NCBI GenBank assembly: GCA_026129865.1
Contig: JAHCHG010000001.1
Coordinates: 682,001-746,000 of the forward strand
DNA from: Pyrinomonadaceae bacterium
GTDB taxonomy: Bacteria > Acidobacteriota > Blastocatellia > Pyrinomonadales > Pyrinomonadaceae
DNA: 64,000 nucleotides
Direction of reading: 5' to 3'
The notes beneath the pieces were generated by a model. It ran no database searches. It was given only the letters and a program-made list of their open reading frames with translations, and was not told the DNA's origin. The stretch's first letter is position 1, and each line of letters begins with the position of its first letter. Below are positions 17,401 through 26,437 of the stretch, in pieces. Made by a program: the position numbers and the translations under genes.

Positions 17401-20400
17401 GTCATGTCCGCGCGTGAGTCCAGCGAACCCTGACCGGCAAATACGCCTGTTGTCGGTATGTCCGGTTCAGAGGTCGGTGCGGTCGCCCCATTTACGCCCA
17501 AATTATTGGAAACGATTCCCTCCGAAATAATCGCGTTCATCGGTCCGGCTGTGTTGACACCGTTTTCCGCGTTTATTGATGCGCCGGCAGAATCGATCGG
17601 TGCAGTGTTAATGCTAGTTACGTTGCGATACCTTTCAAGCCGTCCGCCGGAAATAAAGTTTACGGGATCGACACAGACGATATAATTGCTTGTCCCGAGC
17701 CTGTCAAAGCGATAGTAACCTAATGAGTCGGTAACAACTGTCTGCAGAGGCGAGCCCGGCGTGTCCGGTCGCCCGTCGTTGTTCGCATCTAGATACAAGC
17801 TAACGGTAAGACCGCCGATTCCCTGTTCTCCCGAATTAATTATCCCGTTATTGTTCGTGTCGAACCAGACGCGGTTTCCTATCGAATTTGTTGTCCCGGA
17901 TCTGAATCCGAAATCGACAGTGTGATTATTTTCTCCCGAACCGCCCGTTAAAACCGGTGCGACAACTTGGTTTCCCGAAACCGATAAACCGTTCGAATCG
18001 CGAATAACGCCGTTCGCGGATGTGTCGGCATTTGCGACCGTTGGTGAAAATGCGTTCAATGGCTGACCGCTGTTGAAATTTGCAGCCGGAACGCGAACTT
18101 CGTAATTTGTATTGGGTGAAAGGGTGTATTGGCAAGTATTCGCAACAGTGTAATTCACTACCAAACGTGCAGCGCCAGTTGTACTTCCATCGATCGATTC
18201 AGCATCACGTCTCGTGTTTCCGCTTGTCTGGATCAGCTTGAAAACCATCGCGTTTCCGCTGTTCCAACCCGGGCGGTTGACTAACTCCTGAACGATGGAG
18301 TTTATCGACGGAGTTCGCTGATTAAGACCGGCTTCGGAATCAATTCCCCAATTTGGGATCGTCCAGTTCGTTACTGCGCTGGTATTGGGACGATTCGTAA
18401 TGTTCAGGTTAGATGAACCAAAAGTCGGAGAATTGTCGTTTGCCTGCCCGTAAATTTGAACTGTCGGCGTACCGGTGTTTGAAGAAGTGTTGTCAGAAGT
18501 AAATTGAATATACGAACTGGTTATCGTTGCACCGCGCGGAATAGACACATTCTGAAAACGAACGCCTGCGGCGTCTACGCTCGATCCGATTCTTATCTCT
18601 GTCTGGCTCAGACTGTTCATCGAGCCGTCAGCATTCTGATAAGCATCATCGGACGAAGCATTTACCGGAATATCTAACGAACCATTCGTGGTCCCGCATG
18701 AATAAGTACTGAGGTTCGCATTTCCGGCTCCGCCGAAGAGATAACCGCCGGTCGAATCTGACGTTGCGGAACCGATCTGTGTGTCGACAACCGTATCCGC
18801 ATTTGTATCCGCCCAAAGCTGCAAAGCGACGTTTTGTATTCCGTTTTCATTCGAATCCTGAATTCCGTCGCCGTCTGTGTCATTCCAAACGCGGTTCCCG
18901 ATCTGCAGCGGTGCTGCCAGGCAGATCGCCTCGGTATCGCCGACGCCGCCGGCTTTGCCGAAATTTCCCGGATCGGCGTCAAGGTAAACATCATAAGCGC
19001 CGAGCTGCGTTCCGAGCGTATTGTGGTAGCGCTGAAGACCCGCAGTGTAATAGTTAATTACCCTCGTGCCGGCTGAATTGAATGTGACGGGATCATAAAA
19101 TGACGAAAGAACGTGATTAAATCCCGGAATCTGCGTCAATCCGCCAAGACTGCCTTCCTCGCGACCGTCGCCGTTGAGATCGTAATAATATTCCCGACCG
19201 CCGTTTCCCGAGTTGGCATTTCCGCCTGAAGGAACGGGCGTCGTTACCGAACCGCATGTTCCGTTGCTCTCAAAAACATAATTTGCGCCGTTCAAACAAA
19301 CGCGCATATTGTCGCCGTATCCTCGTAGGTAATCTGGCATTACAACCTGATCGCCGTAACGATCCCGGATACCGAGAATCATGTCGTTTCCGTCAAATTC
19401 GATGTCCGTTATCCAGGGAGCAGCGCGGTTGATGGGACCCGAAATACTTGCCCATCTTTGCCAGGTTGCCGATTCACCCGAGCGGGCGGTTCGTGTAAAC
19501 GTCAAATTGTTGTTTGCGACGAGGGTAAATATGCTGCCTGAAAACCGCCAAACATAGGCGTGCAATTTTGCGTCGCTTGTTTCGGATTCAGCCGAACAAA
19601 CAGCTCCGACATAGATCTGTCCGCTTCGGTCTCTGCCGAGAGCGAACGGTCTAACGTCATTTGCATTACACGTTCCTGCCGATGTGGCGAGCCCGGTCGT
19701 GGGAATGTTGTATCTTTGGATCGTAGTCGAATTCAGAGTGCCGCTTGTTGGAATGGCATAGAGTCTTCTGTCGTTGAGATTAACGGTATATAAAGTTGCG
19801 CCGTCTGCCGAAAGCTTTAGTCCGCCCAAGCCCCGTTTTCCGACTAGCGGTACGGTTGCGGCATCGTCCGTCCAATCCGATGTCGAAGCCGACGGATGCG
19901 GATTTGCGCCCGCTGTCCCCGCGCCAAAAATTGCATTTAGATCGGTATAAAGCGCTGCTGCAGGAGCCGAATTTCCGGGGTTCGAAACAACGTAGATCGC
20001 GCCCGTGCTCTCGCCGGAAAGCGAACCGAAACGCGCGCCGCGTTTTAAGAAAGACGAGGCAAAAAGCCTGTCATTTCGGCTGTCGTAACTTATTCCAAAC
20101 GTGGCACCGACGGCATTTACATCGCCGAATCCGTCCGGGTCCAAAACCGAGGTGCGCGATGGCGCCGTCGTCCAATTTGTCGGATCGACACTATTTAAAC
20201 GACCGTCGAGTTCGTCGGCGTAGTTCAGCGGAAAACGTGCAAAAGATTTGAACGGTCCACTGCCGACGGTATAAACATTTGTGTAAATGAAGGGATTGTT
20301 CTGGCAATATTCGATTGGTCGAACTATTCCAAAATCGACGGCTGACGAATTTCCGTTCGGAACGATCCTGACAGATGAAGCGTTATTCGCGCCTACCTCG

Positions 20401-20750
20401 CTCGGATAATATCCAGCCGGTATATTAGTAAATTCGATTCGATAAGGTCCCGTGCCCGAAGCATTTAAAACATATGCTCCCGTCGAACCCGAAACTGCAG
20501 TTCCCCGCAAAACTCCGGCGGCATCATACGCAGAAACGGTTACGCCGCCAATTCCGCTGTCAACCGCGTAATTCGGCGCTGCGCCGCTGGAATTGTTTAC
20601 ACCGTTCATGTTGTAGTCAACATAAACCGTGCCGCTGATCACGCCGCTCGCTTCAGATTGAACGATCCACAAAAAAGATCCAACGATCCCAAGAACTACG
20701 GCAAGAAGCTTTGCCCTTTTGGAAAATTTGGTTAAGTAGGTATTTAGCAC
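14469..20750 (-). CDS. Giant secreted gingipain-like (C25) protease with SdrD-type repeats
   Basis: About 2,093 residues. An N-terminal signal or anchor (about 10-35) is followed by an SdrD_B-like Cna-B fold (45-155), a long propeller-like region (about 160-610) with a DLNGDGREEG calcium-type loop, further SdrD-type domains starting near 617 (IGNRVWNDTDGDG), 957 (IGNRVWFDTNNNG) and 1127, an Fn3-like segment near 1285-1400, and a C-terminal peptidase C25 domain (about 1755-2085). Candidate catalytic residues are His in FNGHGAP (near 1967) and Cys in MTCLNA (near 2000). Start is GTG 20750, with GGAG six bases upstream. No type IX sorting domain is evident; the C-terminus ends right after the GDPTVFIK segment of the peptidase. 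Likely a surface or extracellular cysteine endopeptidase. Confidence 0.85.
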   Translation of the reverse strand: MLNTYLTKFSKRAKLLAVVLGIVGSFLWIVQSEASGVISGTVYVDYNMNGVNNSSGAAPNYAVDSGIGGVTVSAYDAAGVLRGTAVSGSTGAYVLNASGTGPYRIEFTNIPAGYYPSEVGANNASSVRIVPNGNSSAVDFGIVRPIEYCQNNPFIYTNVYTVGSGPFKSFARFPLNYADELDGRLNSVDPTNWTTAPSRTSVLDPDGFGDVNAVGATFGISYDSRNDRLFASSFLKRGARFGSLSGESTGAIYVVSNPGNSAPAAALYTDLNAIFGAGTAGANPHPSASTSDWTDDAATVPLVGKRGLGGLKLSADGATLYTVNLNDRRLYAIPTSGTLNSTTIQRYNIPTTGLATSAGTCNANDVRPFALGRDRSGQIYVGAVCSAESETSDAKLHAYVWRFSGSIFTLVANNNLTFTRTARSGESATWQRWASISGPINRAAPWITDIEFDGNDMILGIRDRYGDQVVMPDYLRGYGDNMRVCLNGANYVFESNGTCGSVTTPVPSGGNANSGNGGREYYYDLNGDGREEGSLGGLTQIPGFNHVLSSFYDPVTFNSAGTRVINYYTAGLQRYHNTLGTQLGAYDVYLDADPGNFGKAGGVGDTEAICLAAPLQIGNRVWNDTDGDGIQDSNENGIQNVALQLWADTNADTVVDTQIGSATSDSTGGYLFGGAGNANLSTYSCGTTNGSLDIPVNASSDDAYQNADGSMNSLSQTEIRIGSSVDAAGVRFQNVSIPRGATITSSYIQFTSDNTSSNTGTPTVQIYGQANDNSPTFGSSNLNITNRPNTSAVTNWTIPNWGIDSEAGLNQRTPSINSIVQELVNRPGWNSGNAMVFKLIQTSGNTRRDAESIDGSTTGAARLVVNYTVANTCQYTLSPNTNYEVRVPAANFNSGQPLNAFSPTVANADTSANGVIRDSNGLSVSGNQVVAPVLTGGSGENNHTVDFGFRSGTTNSIGNRVWFDTNNNGIINSGEQGIGGLTVSLYLDANNDGRPDTPGSPLQTVVTDSLGYYRFDRLGTSNYIVCVDPVNFISGGRLERYRNVTSINTAPIDSAGASINAENGVNTAGPMNAIISEGIVSNNLGVNGATAPTSEPDIPTTGVFAGQGSLDSRADMTIDIGFYQMCLNGTLWNDTSSGGNNNGILNPGETGIPFIRVRVFDSSNAEVQVGPDGILGTSDDAIGGTATNSSGDYSLCGLPPGQYRVAVGNGGTSSTPTSLNPDDNIDSDDNGYPGTGQFAGLTVSNLVTLSPGNAGALNNNIISNAQGSTRNPTVDFGFIVAPSYVNLEKFEAYSDGSETVIEWSTALEFENLGFNVYRESNGKRELVNRGLIAGNALKSTANLVASGDRYMIRDHDPKSNAVYYLEDLEMSGKTTLHGPIFPRIKFSSLQPRSELFIEVDKFDRAPEREFVAETPNNETEGFHAAFTERQKQIAGMKGVKIIVDHDGLYTVSAAQLAASGFSGSSNRDYWQLFANGEEIPFGLNSDGSIEFFGSGNDKIWTAEKVYYLVEGESPGARLEPVKGDVPRTDRTPSSFDQTTILDERFTYFPAIRNGDDKNYFGSLVSNSAAVNKNLTVKDLAAEGNSRLTVRLQGLNTGSHLVNIVFNGIQLGTVEFAPEENRSISYDIPLNYVLEGTNTVQLQAVSAGADYSAIDSIALTYPRKFIAESNRLRFILPAGEAGLIDGFSDKEIELFEVDNGAARRRVPTYSESSADAFALRIAPENHEREILALSRTAFESPRRIVANEPSDWNAAKNSADLIIISYDQFAESAKNLADLRRTQNLETVVVSVSDIFDEFGFGEPSPLAIKEFLKNAVQVWKKSPRYVLLFGDTTFDPRGYQNYQVPDQVPTKYIDTTHQETTSDSWFADFDEDGIEDLAIGRLPVSNDSEAAHAVAKLAEYDRQAQRDMDNILLTDRGFENYSDALQSEMPSFATSTRIDRSQMSDSQMHQQVMTRLNEGPLLVTFNGHGAPSLMASQNVFRVEDVAQLNNSKYSTYLLMTCLNAYIPNPIFDSMAETLVKRQGGGAIAVWASSGTTYPDKQFEISRIFTRQIFNSPAGTLRIGDIVRSTKAASSDMNIKRTWTLIGDPTVFIK

Positions 20751-21265
20751 GTTTTTCTCCCACAAAAGCCTGCGCTCCCGACGCAAACGTTTTATGTTTC
20801 AGATCATTATTCGTAGGAGAAAAATGTTGTGTTGAGTTGATTTGTTTCATGAGTTTCGTCTCAGCTCGAGCGTTTCCGTTGCCGGGGTGATTTTTACGGA
20901 AGTTCTAATATGAAAGTCCAAACACGTTCAGCTGGCTTGAGTGTCCATTTTCAACGAAAATTTTGAACTTTTTTGGTCCAAGCATATTTTTAGGTAATAA
21001 AGGTGGGATACCTTTGATTCGAAGGAATGAAGATGACTAAGCTCTCGTCTGAGTAACGATCGATCACATGCCGCCAAAAAATTTGACGAAAGATCGCATG
21101 AAGGTCGAATTGCCAGCCCTGATGGCGTTCCGACTTCCACAACGATATTAGCAAAACATTGTTTTACAATGCAAGTCATTTTTTGCCATTCCCAGTTAAT
21201 AATTGAATTGCCGCGCGCTGAGCCCGCGGTTGACATCAAACAAAAAGTTGACTTCACTGTTAAAT
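20751..21265. other. 515-base divergent intergenic region
   Basis: This lies between the divergent protease and BtuF-like genes and should hold both promoters. Visible structure: an inverted repeat CATTGT-TTT-ACAATG at 21157-21171, and CCGCG/CGCGG at 21211-21229 followed by TTGACA at 21230. No convincing -10 could be paired with that TTGACA. No gene is seen; open frames here look like chance. Confidence 0.5.
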
Positions 21266-22219
21266 ATGAGCCGCAGTCAAAAACGAATTGTTTCGCTATT
21301 ACCTTCGGCGACCGAGATCGTCTGCGCGCTCGGGCTGGAACAGAATTTGGTCGGCGTGACGCACGAATGCGATTTTCCCGAAACTGTCCGATCGCTTCCA
21401 CATTTGACAGCGAGTAAGATCTCGCACGAAACGATGACAAGTGCCGAGATCGATCACGAGGTCAGAAGCAATCTGGACGGGCACGGATCGATCTATGACC
21501 TTGATGAAGAGAAGCTTTCGGCGCTACGACCTGACGTGATAATTACACAGGAACTATGCGAAGTTTGTGCGGTGAGTTATTCCACGGTAAAAGACGCCGC
21601 GAGAATATATGCATCGAACGCGGCGGTCGTTTCGCTCGAACCTAATTCGATCGAAGATATTTTCTCGACCATAATGGTAATCGGCGAACTTTGCGATGCT
21701 TCGGAATCCGCGGAAAATTTGATCGCCGACCTGAGAAACCGGATCAACGAACTAAAAAATCGGTCTTCCGGAATTTCGGAACGTGATCGAAAGCGCGTTT
21801 TTATGCTCGAATGGCTCGAGCCGCCTTTTGCACCGGGACACTGGGTTCCCGAACAGGTCGAGCTCGCCGGCGGAATATGTCTGATGGGAAAACCCGGCAA
21901 AAAGAGCGTTTCCACGACGTTAGACGCTATTATCGAATCGGACCCGGAGATTTTGGTGATGATTCCATGCGGCTACGAAATTCCGGACATTTTTCGCCAG
22001 ATTCGCAACACCGTTTTTCCGCTCGATTTTCAGCAAATGAAAGCATTTACCGAAAACAATATTTGGGCGATGAACGCAAGCGCCTATTTTTCGCGCCCCG
22101 CTCCTCGCGTCGTTGATGGCGCAGAAATATTGTCGCAAGTCTTAAATCCTGAGCTAATGGGGCATCCGGACGAACGCGCCGCACGTCAAATCGATCGTCA
22201 TTTGTTACAATTTTCCTAA
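21266..22219 (+). CDS. BtuF-like periplasmic-binding-fold protein (cobalamin or ferric-chelate type)
   Basis: A 317-residue class III substrate-binding fold protein: RIVSLLPSATEIVCALG at the N-terminus, DLDEEKLSALRPDVIITQELCEVC, then VFMLEWLEPPFAPGHWVPEQVELAGG and DPEILVMIPCGYE. The segments match the family annotated as cobalamin-binding proteins. The chosen start, ATG 21266, leaves no signal peptide, and no ABC permease or ATPase is adjacent, so transport is uncertain. Five bases separate it from the DsbA-like gene, making it first in a probable three-gene operon. Confidence 0.8.
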   Translation: MSRSQKRIVSLLPSATEIVCALGLEQNLVGVTHECDFPETVRSLPHLTASKISHETMTSAEIDHEVRSNLDGHGSIYDLDEEKLSALRPDVIITQELCEVCAVSYSTVKDAARIYASNAAVVSLEPNSIEDIFSTIMVIGELCDASESAENLIADLRNRINELKNRSSGISERDRKRVFMLEWLEPPFAPGHWVPEQVELAGGICLMGKPGKKSVSTTLDAIIESDPEILVMIPCGYEIPDIFRQIRNTVFPLDFQQMKAFTENNIWAMNASAYFSRPAPRVVDGAEILSQVLNPELMGHPDERAARQIDRHLLQFS

Positions 22220-22224
22220 AAATT

Positions 22225-23550
22225 ATGAGACGTTTTTTTCTTCCTATTTTAATACTCCTTCTATCTAATCTTTCCGCTGCTCAAAAGCCGGACGATGTCC
22301 TCGCTTCCGGCGATGGAATAACGATTACAGCTTTGGAACTTTCGCCAGACTCGTCGGAAGCTTATTCAAACTATTCTGAAGAGCTTGCAAAAACAAAAAA
22401 AGCGCTTCTGGAATCAATGGTCGATGAAATTTTGCTCGATCAGGAAGCCCGTGCGCGTGCGATTTCCGTAGAGGAATTGCTTCAGAAGGAGGTTTCCTCT
22501 AAGGTCCCTGATCCTTCAGATGAAGAAATTGCCAGGATTTACGAGATAAATCGAGTTCAGATAGGTAATAGAACGCTCGAAGAAATGAAGCAGCAGATTT
22601 CAGCATTTTTGAGAAGAGATTCGGAAAACGCAGTTTATCAAAAATTTATCGAAACTCTGCGCGGCAAGGCTAAACCGGCGTTTCCTAAGCCGTTGTCAAA
22701 TTCACTAAAACCTGCGGATGTCGTTGGCATGATCGGAACAAAACAGATCACTTACGCCGATTTTGTCGAAAAAAATGGAGCGAAGATCGCTGATTTTGAA
22801 GCTCATGAATACGATCATCTGCGAAGCGCGGTCGAAAACGCGGCTTATGAAAAGCTGATAATTCGCGAGGCTGCCGCACTCGAACTCCGTCCGGACGAAT
22901 TACTTGCCCGCGAGATCACAAACAAAATGACGGATTTTACCGATGCGGAACGGTCAGCTTTGGAAAGTTCGCTCAAGGAAAAATTATTCAAAAAGTATCG
23001 CGTGCAAATTTCGCTGAAGGAACCTGCACCATATGTTTACAACGTTTCTGCTGACGACGATCCCTCGACCGGAAACGAGAACGCGAAGGTTACGGTGATA
23101 ATGTTTACCGATCTTCAATGTCCTACTTGCGCGTCGGTTCACCCGATTCTCAAACAGATCGTGCGGGGATATGGTGCCGACGTACGCCTTGTCATCAGAG
23201 ATTTTCCGCTTGAAAATCTTCATCAAAATGCTTTCGCTGCGGCGGTCGCTGCAAACGCTGCAAACGCTCAGGGAAAATATTTTGAGTTTATTGAGATCCT
23301 TTATAAAAATCAGACACATCTCGACGAAAAATCTTTGAAGGAATATGCGGCGCGTTTGGGTTTGAATGCGAGCCGGTTTGAATTAGACTTAAAAAGCGAA
23401 AAATTAGCCGCTGAGGTTCGAAAAGATATGGCAGACGGCAATTTGTATTCTATCTCGGGAACGCCGACGATTTTTGTAAACGGCGTCAAGGTGGCGGCGC
23501 TTTCATCGGACAGCTTTAAGCGCGCGATCGAAAAAGCTTTGAAGAAATAA
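22225..23550 (+). CDS. Exported DsbA-family thiol oxidoreductase with SurA-like N-terminal helices
   Basis: A 441-residue exported protein. A signal peptide is followed by about 250 mostly helical, charged residues reminiscent of SurA/PpiC chaperone regions (VDEILLDQEARARAISVEE), then a thioredoxin-fold DsbA/DsbG domain with TDLQCPTCASVHP as the redox CPTC and the cis-proline in SGTPTIFVNG. It probably handles disulphide exchange in exported proteins. The architecture differs from plain DsbA (about 200 residues). It starts five bases after the BtuF-like stop without its own clear ribosome-binding site, suggesting coupling. Confidence 0.85.
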   Translation: MRRFFLPILILLLSNLSAAQKPDDVLASGDGITITALELSPDSSEAYSNYSEELAKTKKALLESMVDEILLDQEARARAISVEELLQKEVSSKVPDPSDEEIARIYEINRVQIGNRTLEEMKQQISAFLRRDSENAVYQKFIETLRGKAKPAFPKPLSNSLKPADVVGMIGTKQITYADFVEKNGAKIADFEAHEYDHLRSAVENAAYEKLIIREAAALELRPDELLAREITNKMTDFTDAERSALESSLKEKLFKKYRVQISLKEPAPYVYNVSADDDPSTGNENAKVTVIMFTDLQCPTCASVHPILKQIVRGYGADVRLVIRDFPLENLHQNAFAAAVAANAANAQGKYFEFIEILYKNQTHLDEKSLKEYAARLGLNASRFELDLKSEKLAAEVRKDMADGNLYSISGTPTIFVNGVKVAALSSDSFKRAIEKALKK

Positions 23551-23553
23551 TTT

Positions 23554-24426
23554 ATGCGATTTATTTTATTGATCCTGCCGTTATTTTTAATGATCGGCTG
23601 CGACAGCCAGCCGGCAAGTTCAAACGTGAATTCGATGACTGGAAATTCGGCAAATTCGGGGAAAAAATCTTCGTCGGCGCCCGTTTTCGGCTACAACGTC
23701 GTTAAAACCTACAAACACGACTCAAAGGCATTTACTCAAGGATTGGTCTTTCACGACGGTTTTCTCTACGAAAGTACTGGAAACTATGGCGATTCGACGC
23801 TTCGGAAAGTAGATCTTGAGTCCGGCAATATACTGGAAAAGAAAGATCTTTCAAATAATTTTTTTGCCGAAGGCATGACCATCCTGAACGGCAAGATCTA
23901 TCAGATAACGTGGCGCGAAAAGACAGGTTTTGTGTATGACGCCGCAACGCTCGAACCTCTCAAAGAGTTCAAATATCAAGGCGAAGGCTGGGGACTGACG
24001 ACCGACGGAAAACAGTTGATCATGAGCGACGGAACCCATATTTTAAGATTTTTAGATCCGGAAACGTTTACCGTAACGCGTACTGTTCCTGTAATGAAGG
24101 AAAATGGTCAGCCATTATTTTTACTGAATGAGTTGGAATATGTAAAAGGCGAGATCTGGGCAAATATCTGGCATTCCGAAGAAACCGAGACCGGAACGAC
24201 ACAGGGACGTCTTCCCAACATCGGAAAAGCTAATTACATTGCACGGATAAATCCGGAATCGGGCAAGGTAATCGGATGGATCGACCTTGCAAATATCTCG
24301 CCCGACGACACCGGCGACAGCGAAAACACTTTGAATGGAATAGCTTACGACGCAGAAAAAGACCGGATCTTTGTAACCGGAAAGAAATGGAAGAAGTTGT
24401 TTGAGATCACACTTCAGCCAAAATAG
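23554..24426 (+). CDS. Glutaminyl-peptide cyclotransferase, lipoprotein
   Basis: A 290-residue five-bladed-propeller glutamine cyclotransferase (plant/papaya type). The N-terminus is a lipoprotein signal with lipobox LMIGC, then a Ser/Asn-rich linker. Signatures are FTQGLVFHDGFLYESTG, SLRKVDLESG-like LRKVDLESG, FAEGMTILNGKIYQITW, GEGWGLTTDG, NELEYVKGEIWANIW and LNGIAYDAEKDRIFVTGKKW. The enzyme forms N-terminal pyroglutamate on peptides, here outside the cytoplasmic membrane. It is last in the three-gene unit and convergent with the DUF512 gene. Confidence 0.92.
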   Translation: MRFILLILPLFLMIGCDSQPASSNVNSMTGNSANSGKKSSSAPVFGYNVVKTYKHDSKAFTQGLVFHDGFLYESTGNYGDSTLRKVDLESGNILEKKDLSNNFFAEGMTILNGKIYQITWREKTGFVYDAATLEPLKEFKYQGEGWGLTTDGKQLIMSDGTHILRFLDPETFTVTRTVPVMKENGQPLFLLNELEYVKGEIWANIWHSEETETGTTQGRLPNIGKANYIARINPESGKVIGWIDLANISPDDTGDSENTLNGIAYDAEKDRIFVTGKKWKKLFEITLQPK

Positions 24427-24434
24427 TCATACTT

Positions 24435-25865
24435 TCAGACCGTTGTACGCCTGCGCAGATAATTTAACAGTTCATCGATATCCATCGGAAAAATCGGTTT
24501 CGGTAGTTTTTTGGCTAATTCTTCGAACGGCATTCCGTCGATCAGGATAGGTTCGTCAGATTTGATCGTATGCCTTGGAATGATCGCGAAATCTCCCATG
24601 ATCCGATCTTTCACAGCCAGATAATCCTTGCCTGAAAGCAAGCCTGCAACCGAAACGTCACCGCCAAAATAATCGTTTTTTACCGGTAAAACCGAAAGAT
24701 CTGCGTTTGTCAGCCGGTTGAATCTTTCGATTTCCGCTTCGAGGATAGGCGCAAACATTTCACCCGTCAAAATCGTCCCGCTAAAAGAGTCAGGAAATTC
24801 GGAAAGCTTCGACTCTTGGGGACGGACCGCATGTTCGTGCGTTCGAACATTCTCAGACTTAGTTTTCTCAAATTCTCGGTCGGTTCCGTTTTCGATAGAA
24901 CGGATCAATGCATCGAAGCGGTTAAGGAACGACCTGATCATTCCGACACCGTCTTCGATCTGAGGATAATTTCCGTAATGTCGGCGCGTCGGGATCGGCA
25001 TTCCGCCTTTTACGTAAATCTCATCGCCCAGAAATGCAAAAGTCACACCGAGCGTTTTTCGAAATTCCTGCTGCAGCTTTTCAACTTCTTTGATCGTGCG
25101 GCGGCAAAACTCGGGCGTAACGCGGGTTAACCGTTCGTCCGTGTTATAACGCGTCAGTGCGACGGGAACGACTGCCGTTGAAACGACTTTCGGATAATGC
25201 GACGCGAGATCGCGCAAAGTTTTTTCCAAAATCTTGCCGTCGTTGATCTCAGGGCAAAGGACAACCTGTCCGTGGATCTCGATGTCGTTGTCGAGCAATC
25301 TCTGGAGTTTATCGAAGATATCCGCGCGCGACTCTTCTACGCCGAGCAGATAGGCGCGTGTTTTCAGATCGGTCGCATGGATCGAAACGTATTGCGGCGA
25401 CAAACGCTGTTCGATTATTCGATCCATTTCATCCGGCGTTATCGAACTCAGCGTTGTGTAATTTCCATAGAGAAAAGAAAGCCTGATGTCTTCATCCCGA
25501 ATAAAGAGCGCGGGTCGGGCGTCGTCCGGGTTTCCCTTGCAAAAACAAAAAAGACATTCGTTAGCACATTGCCGCGGCACGATCTGTTCGAACATCAAAC
25601 CGAAATCTTCGCCCTCTTCGCGGTCGAGTTCGATCTCCCAGGTTTCGCCGTTTGTCTTGCGGACAAGCCAGGTCATTTCGACCTCGCCGGATGTTTGGAA
25701 CCGAAAATCGAGATAATCGCGTACAGCTCTGCCGTTTACACGAACTATCCGGTCGCCGGGTTCGAGTTCTAGTTCTTCCGCCAAACTATTCGGCGTTACC
25801 TCAGTTATGATCACGCCCGGTCGGCGCATCTGCGTTATCGCCGGCGTGACTGCAAATTCATACAT
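24435..25865 (-). CDS. DUF512 radical-SAM-like iron-sulphur protein with PDZ domain
   Basis: A 476-residue protein. The N-terminus is PDZ-like (GVIITEVTPNSLAEELELEPGDRIVRVNG), followed by a cysteine cluster in PRQCANECLFCFCKG, where the CxxxCxxC-type spacing suits a radical-SAM 4Fe-4S cluster, and a C-terminal DUF512 region (LTGEMFAPILEAEIE). The family is widespread and its function is not established in the annotator's knowledge. The frame extends to 25955, but ATG 25865 has AGGAAA seven bases upstream and begins just before the PDZ, so it is chosen. Confidence 0.85.
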   Translation of the reverse strand: MYEFAVTPAITQMRRPGVIITEVTPNSLAEELELEPGDRIVRVNGRAVRDYLDFRFQTSGEVEMTWLVRKTNGETWEIELDREEGEDFGLMFEQIVPRQCANECLFCFCKGNPDDARPALFIRDEDIRLSFLYGNYTTLSSITPDEMDRIIEQRLSPQYVSIHATDLKTRAYLLGVEESRADIFDKLQRLLDNDIEIHGQVVLCPEINDGKILEKTLRDLASHYPKVVSTAVVPVALTRYNTDERLTRVTPEFCRRTIKEVEKLQQEFRKTLGVTFAFLGDEIYVKGGMPIPTRRHYGNYPQIEDGVGMIRSFLNRFDALIRSIENGTDREFEKTKSENVRTHEHAVRPQESKLSEFPDSFSGTILTGEMFAPILEAEIERFNRLTNADLSVLPVKNDYFGGDVSVAGLLSGKDYLAVKDRIMGDFAIIPRHTIKSDEPILIDGMPFEELAKKLPKPIFPMDIDELLNYLRRRTTV

Positions 25866-26013
25866 CGCAATTTCCTTTCCAGCAACCGTAAAGTGTATAT
25901 TTTCGACTTTCGCCAAGCAAACAACGTCTAATGGTTTTAGGCAAATTGCGCGCAAATGCTAAAATGACACTGTTTAACGTTTACCGGTAAAAATCGTCGA
26001 GTTGCCCTCTGCC

Positions 26014-26388
26014 ATGGATAAAAACCAAGCTCGAAAAATTTTGATCGCTGAAGACGACGTTTCGATGCGCCGTTTTTTAGAAGTACTGCTTCAAAAGGAC
26101 GAATTTGACGTCACCGCGGCGCACGACGGTGCCGAAGCGCTCTCGATAGCGCTTCAAAAGGATTTCGATCTGATCATAACGGATGCCGTTATGCCGAATC
26201 TTTCCGGTTATGACCTTTGCCGTATCTTGCGGCAAGATCCGCACAAACGTTCGATCCCGATAATTCTTCTAAGCGGACACGAAGAAAAAGAAGACGACAA
26301 ATGCATCGCCGACCGCTACCTGAAAAAAGACGGTGAACTAAAAGAAACGTTGTTTCGCGCAATTAATGAATTGATCGTAAATAAATAG
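26014..26388 (+). CDS. Single-domain response regulator (CheY-like)
   Basis: A 124-residue receiver domain with no output domain. Features are the acidic pair in ILIAEDDVSMRRF, the phospho-acceptor aspartate in DLIITDAVMPN, the switch serine in IILLSGHEEK and the lysine in DRYLKKDG. It would act by phosphorylation-dependent protein contact. No histidine kinase is adjacent, so it is an orphan. The frame begins with TTG at 26002, but ATG 26014 is the likelier start. Confidence 0.88.
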   Translation: MDKNQARKILIAEDDVSMRRFLEVLLQKDEFDVTAAHDGAEALSIALQKDFDLIITDAVMPNLSGYDLCRILRQDPHKRSIPIILLSGHEEKEDDKCIADRYLKKDGELKETLFRAINELIVNK

Positions 26389-26390
26389 AA

Positions 26391-26422
26391 AAGAGACGCC
26401 GGATTTTGACGCCTCTTTTTTT
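26391..26422. terminator. Bidirectional terminator between response regulator and ald
   Basis: AAGAGACG (26391-26398) pairs with CGCCTCTT (26410-26417), with one mismatch, followed by five further T. The A-rich left flank lets it serve both convergent genes. Confidence 0.7.
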
Positions 26423-26437
26423 AATTGTTCACAAAGT

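Noticed and set aside
21230..21265. TTGACA as promoter of the BtuF-like gene
   Set aside because: No -10 lies at 16-18 bases; a possible TAAATA is too close to the ATG for a convincing call.
20928..21440. 170-codon minus-strand frame
   Set aside because: It overlaps the start of the BtuF-like gene on the opposite strand; the sequence is Arg/Ser-rich and shadow-like.
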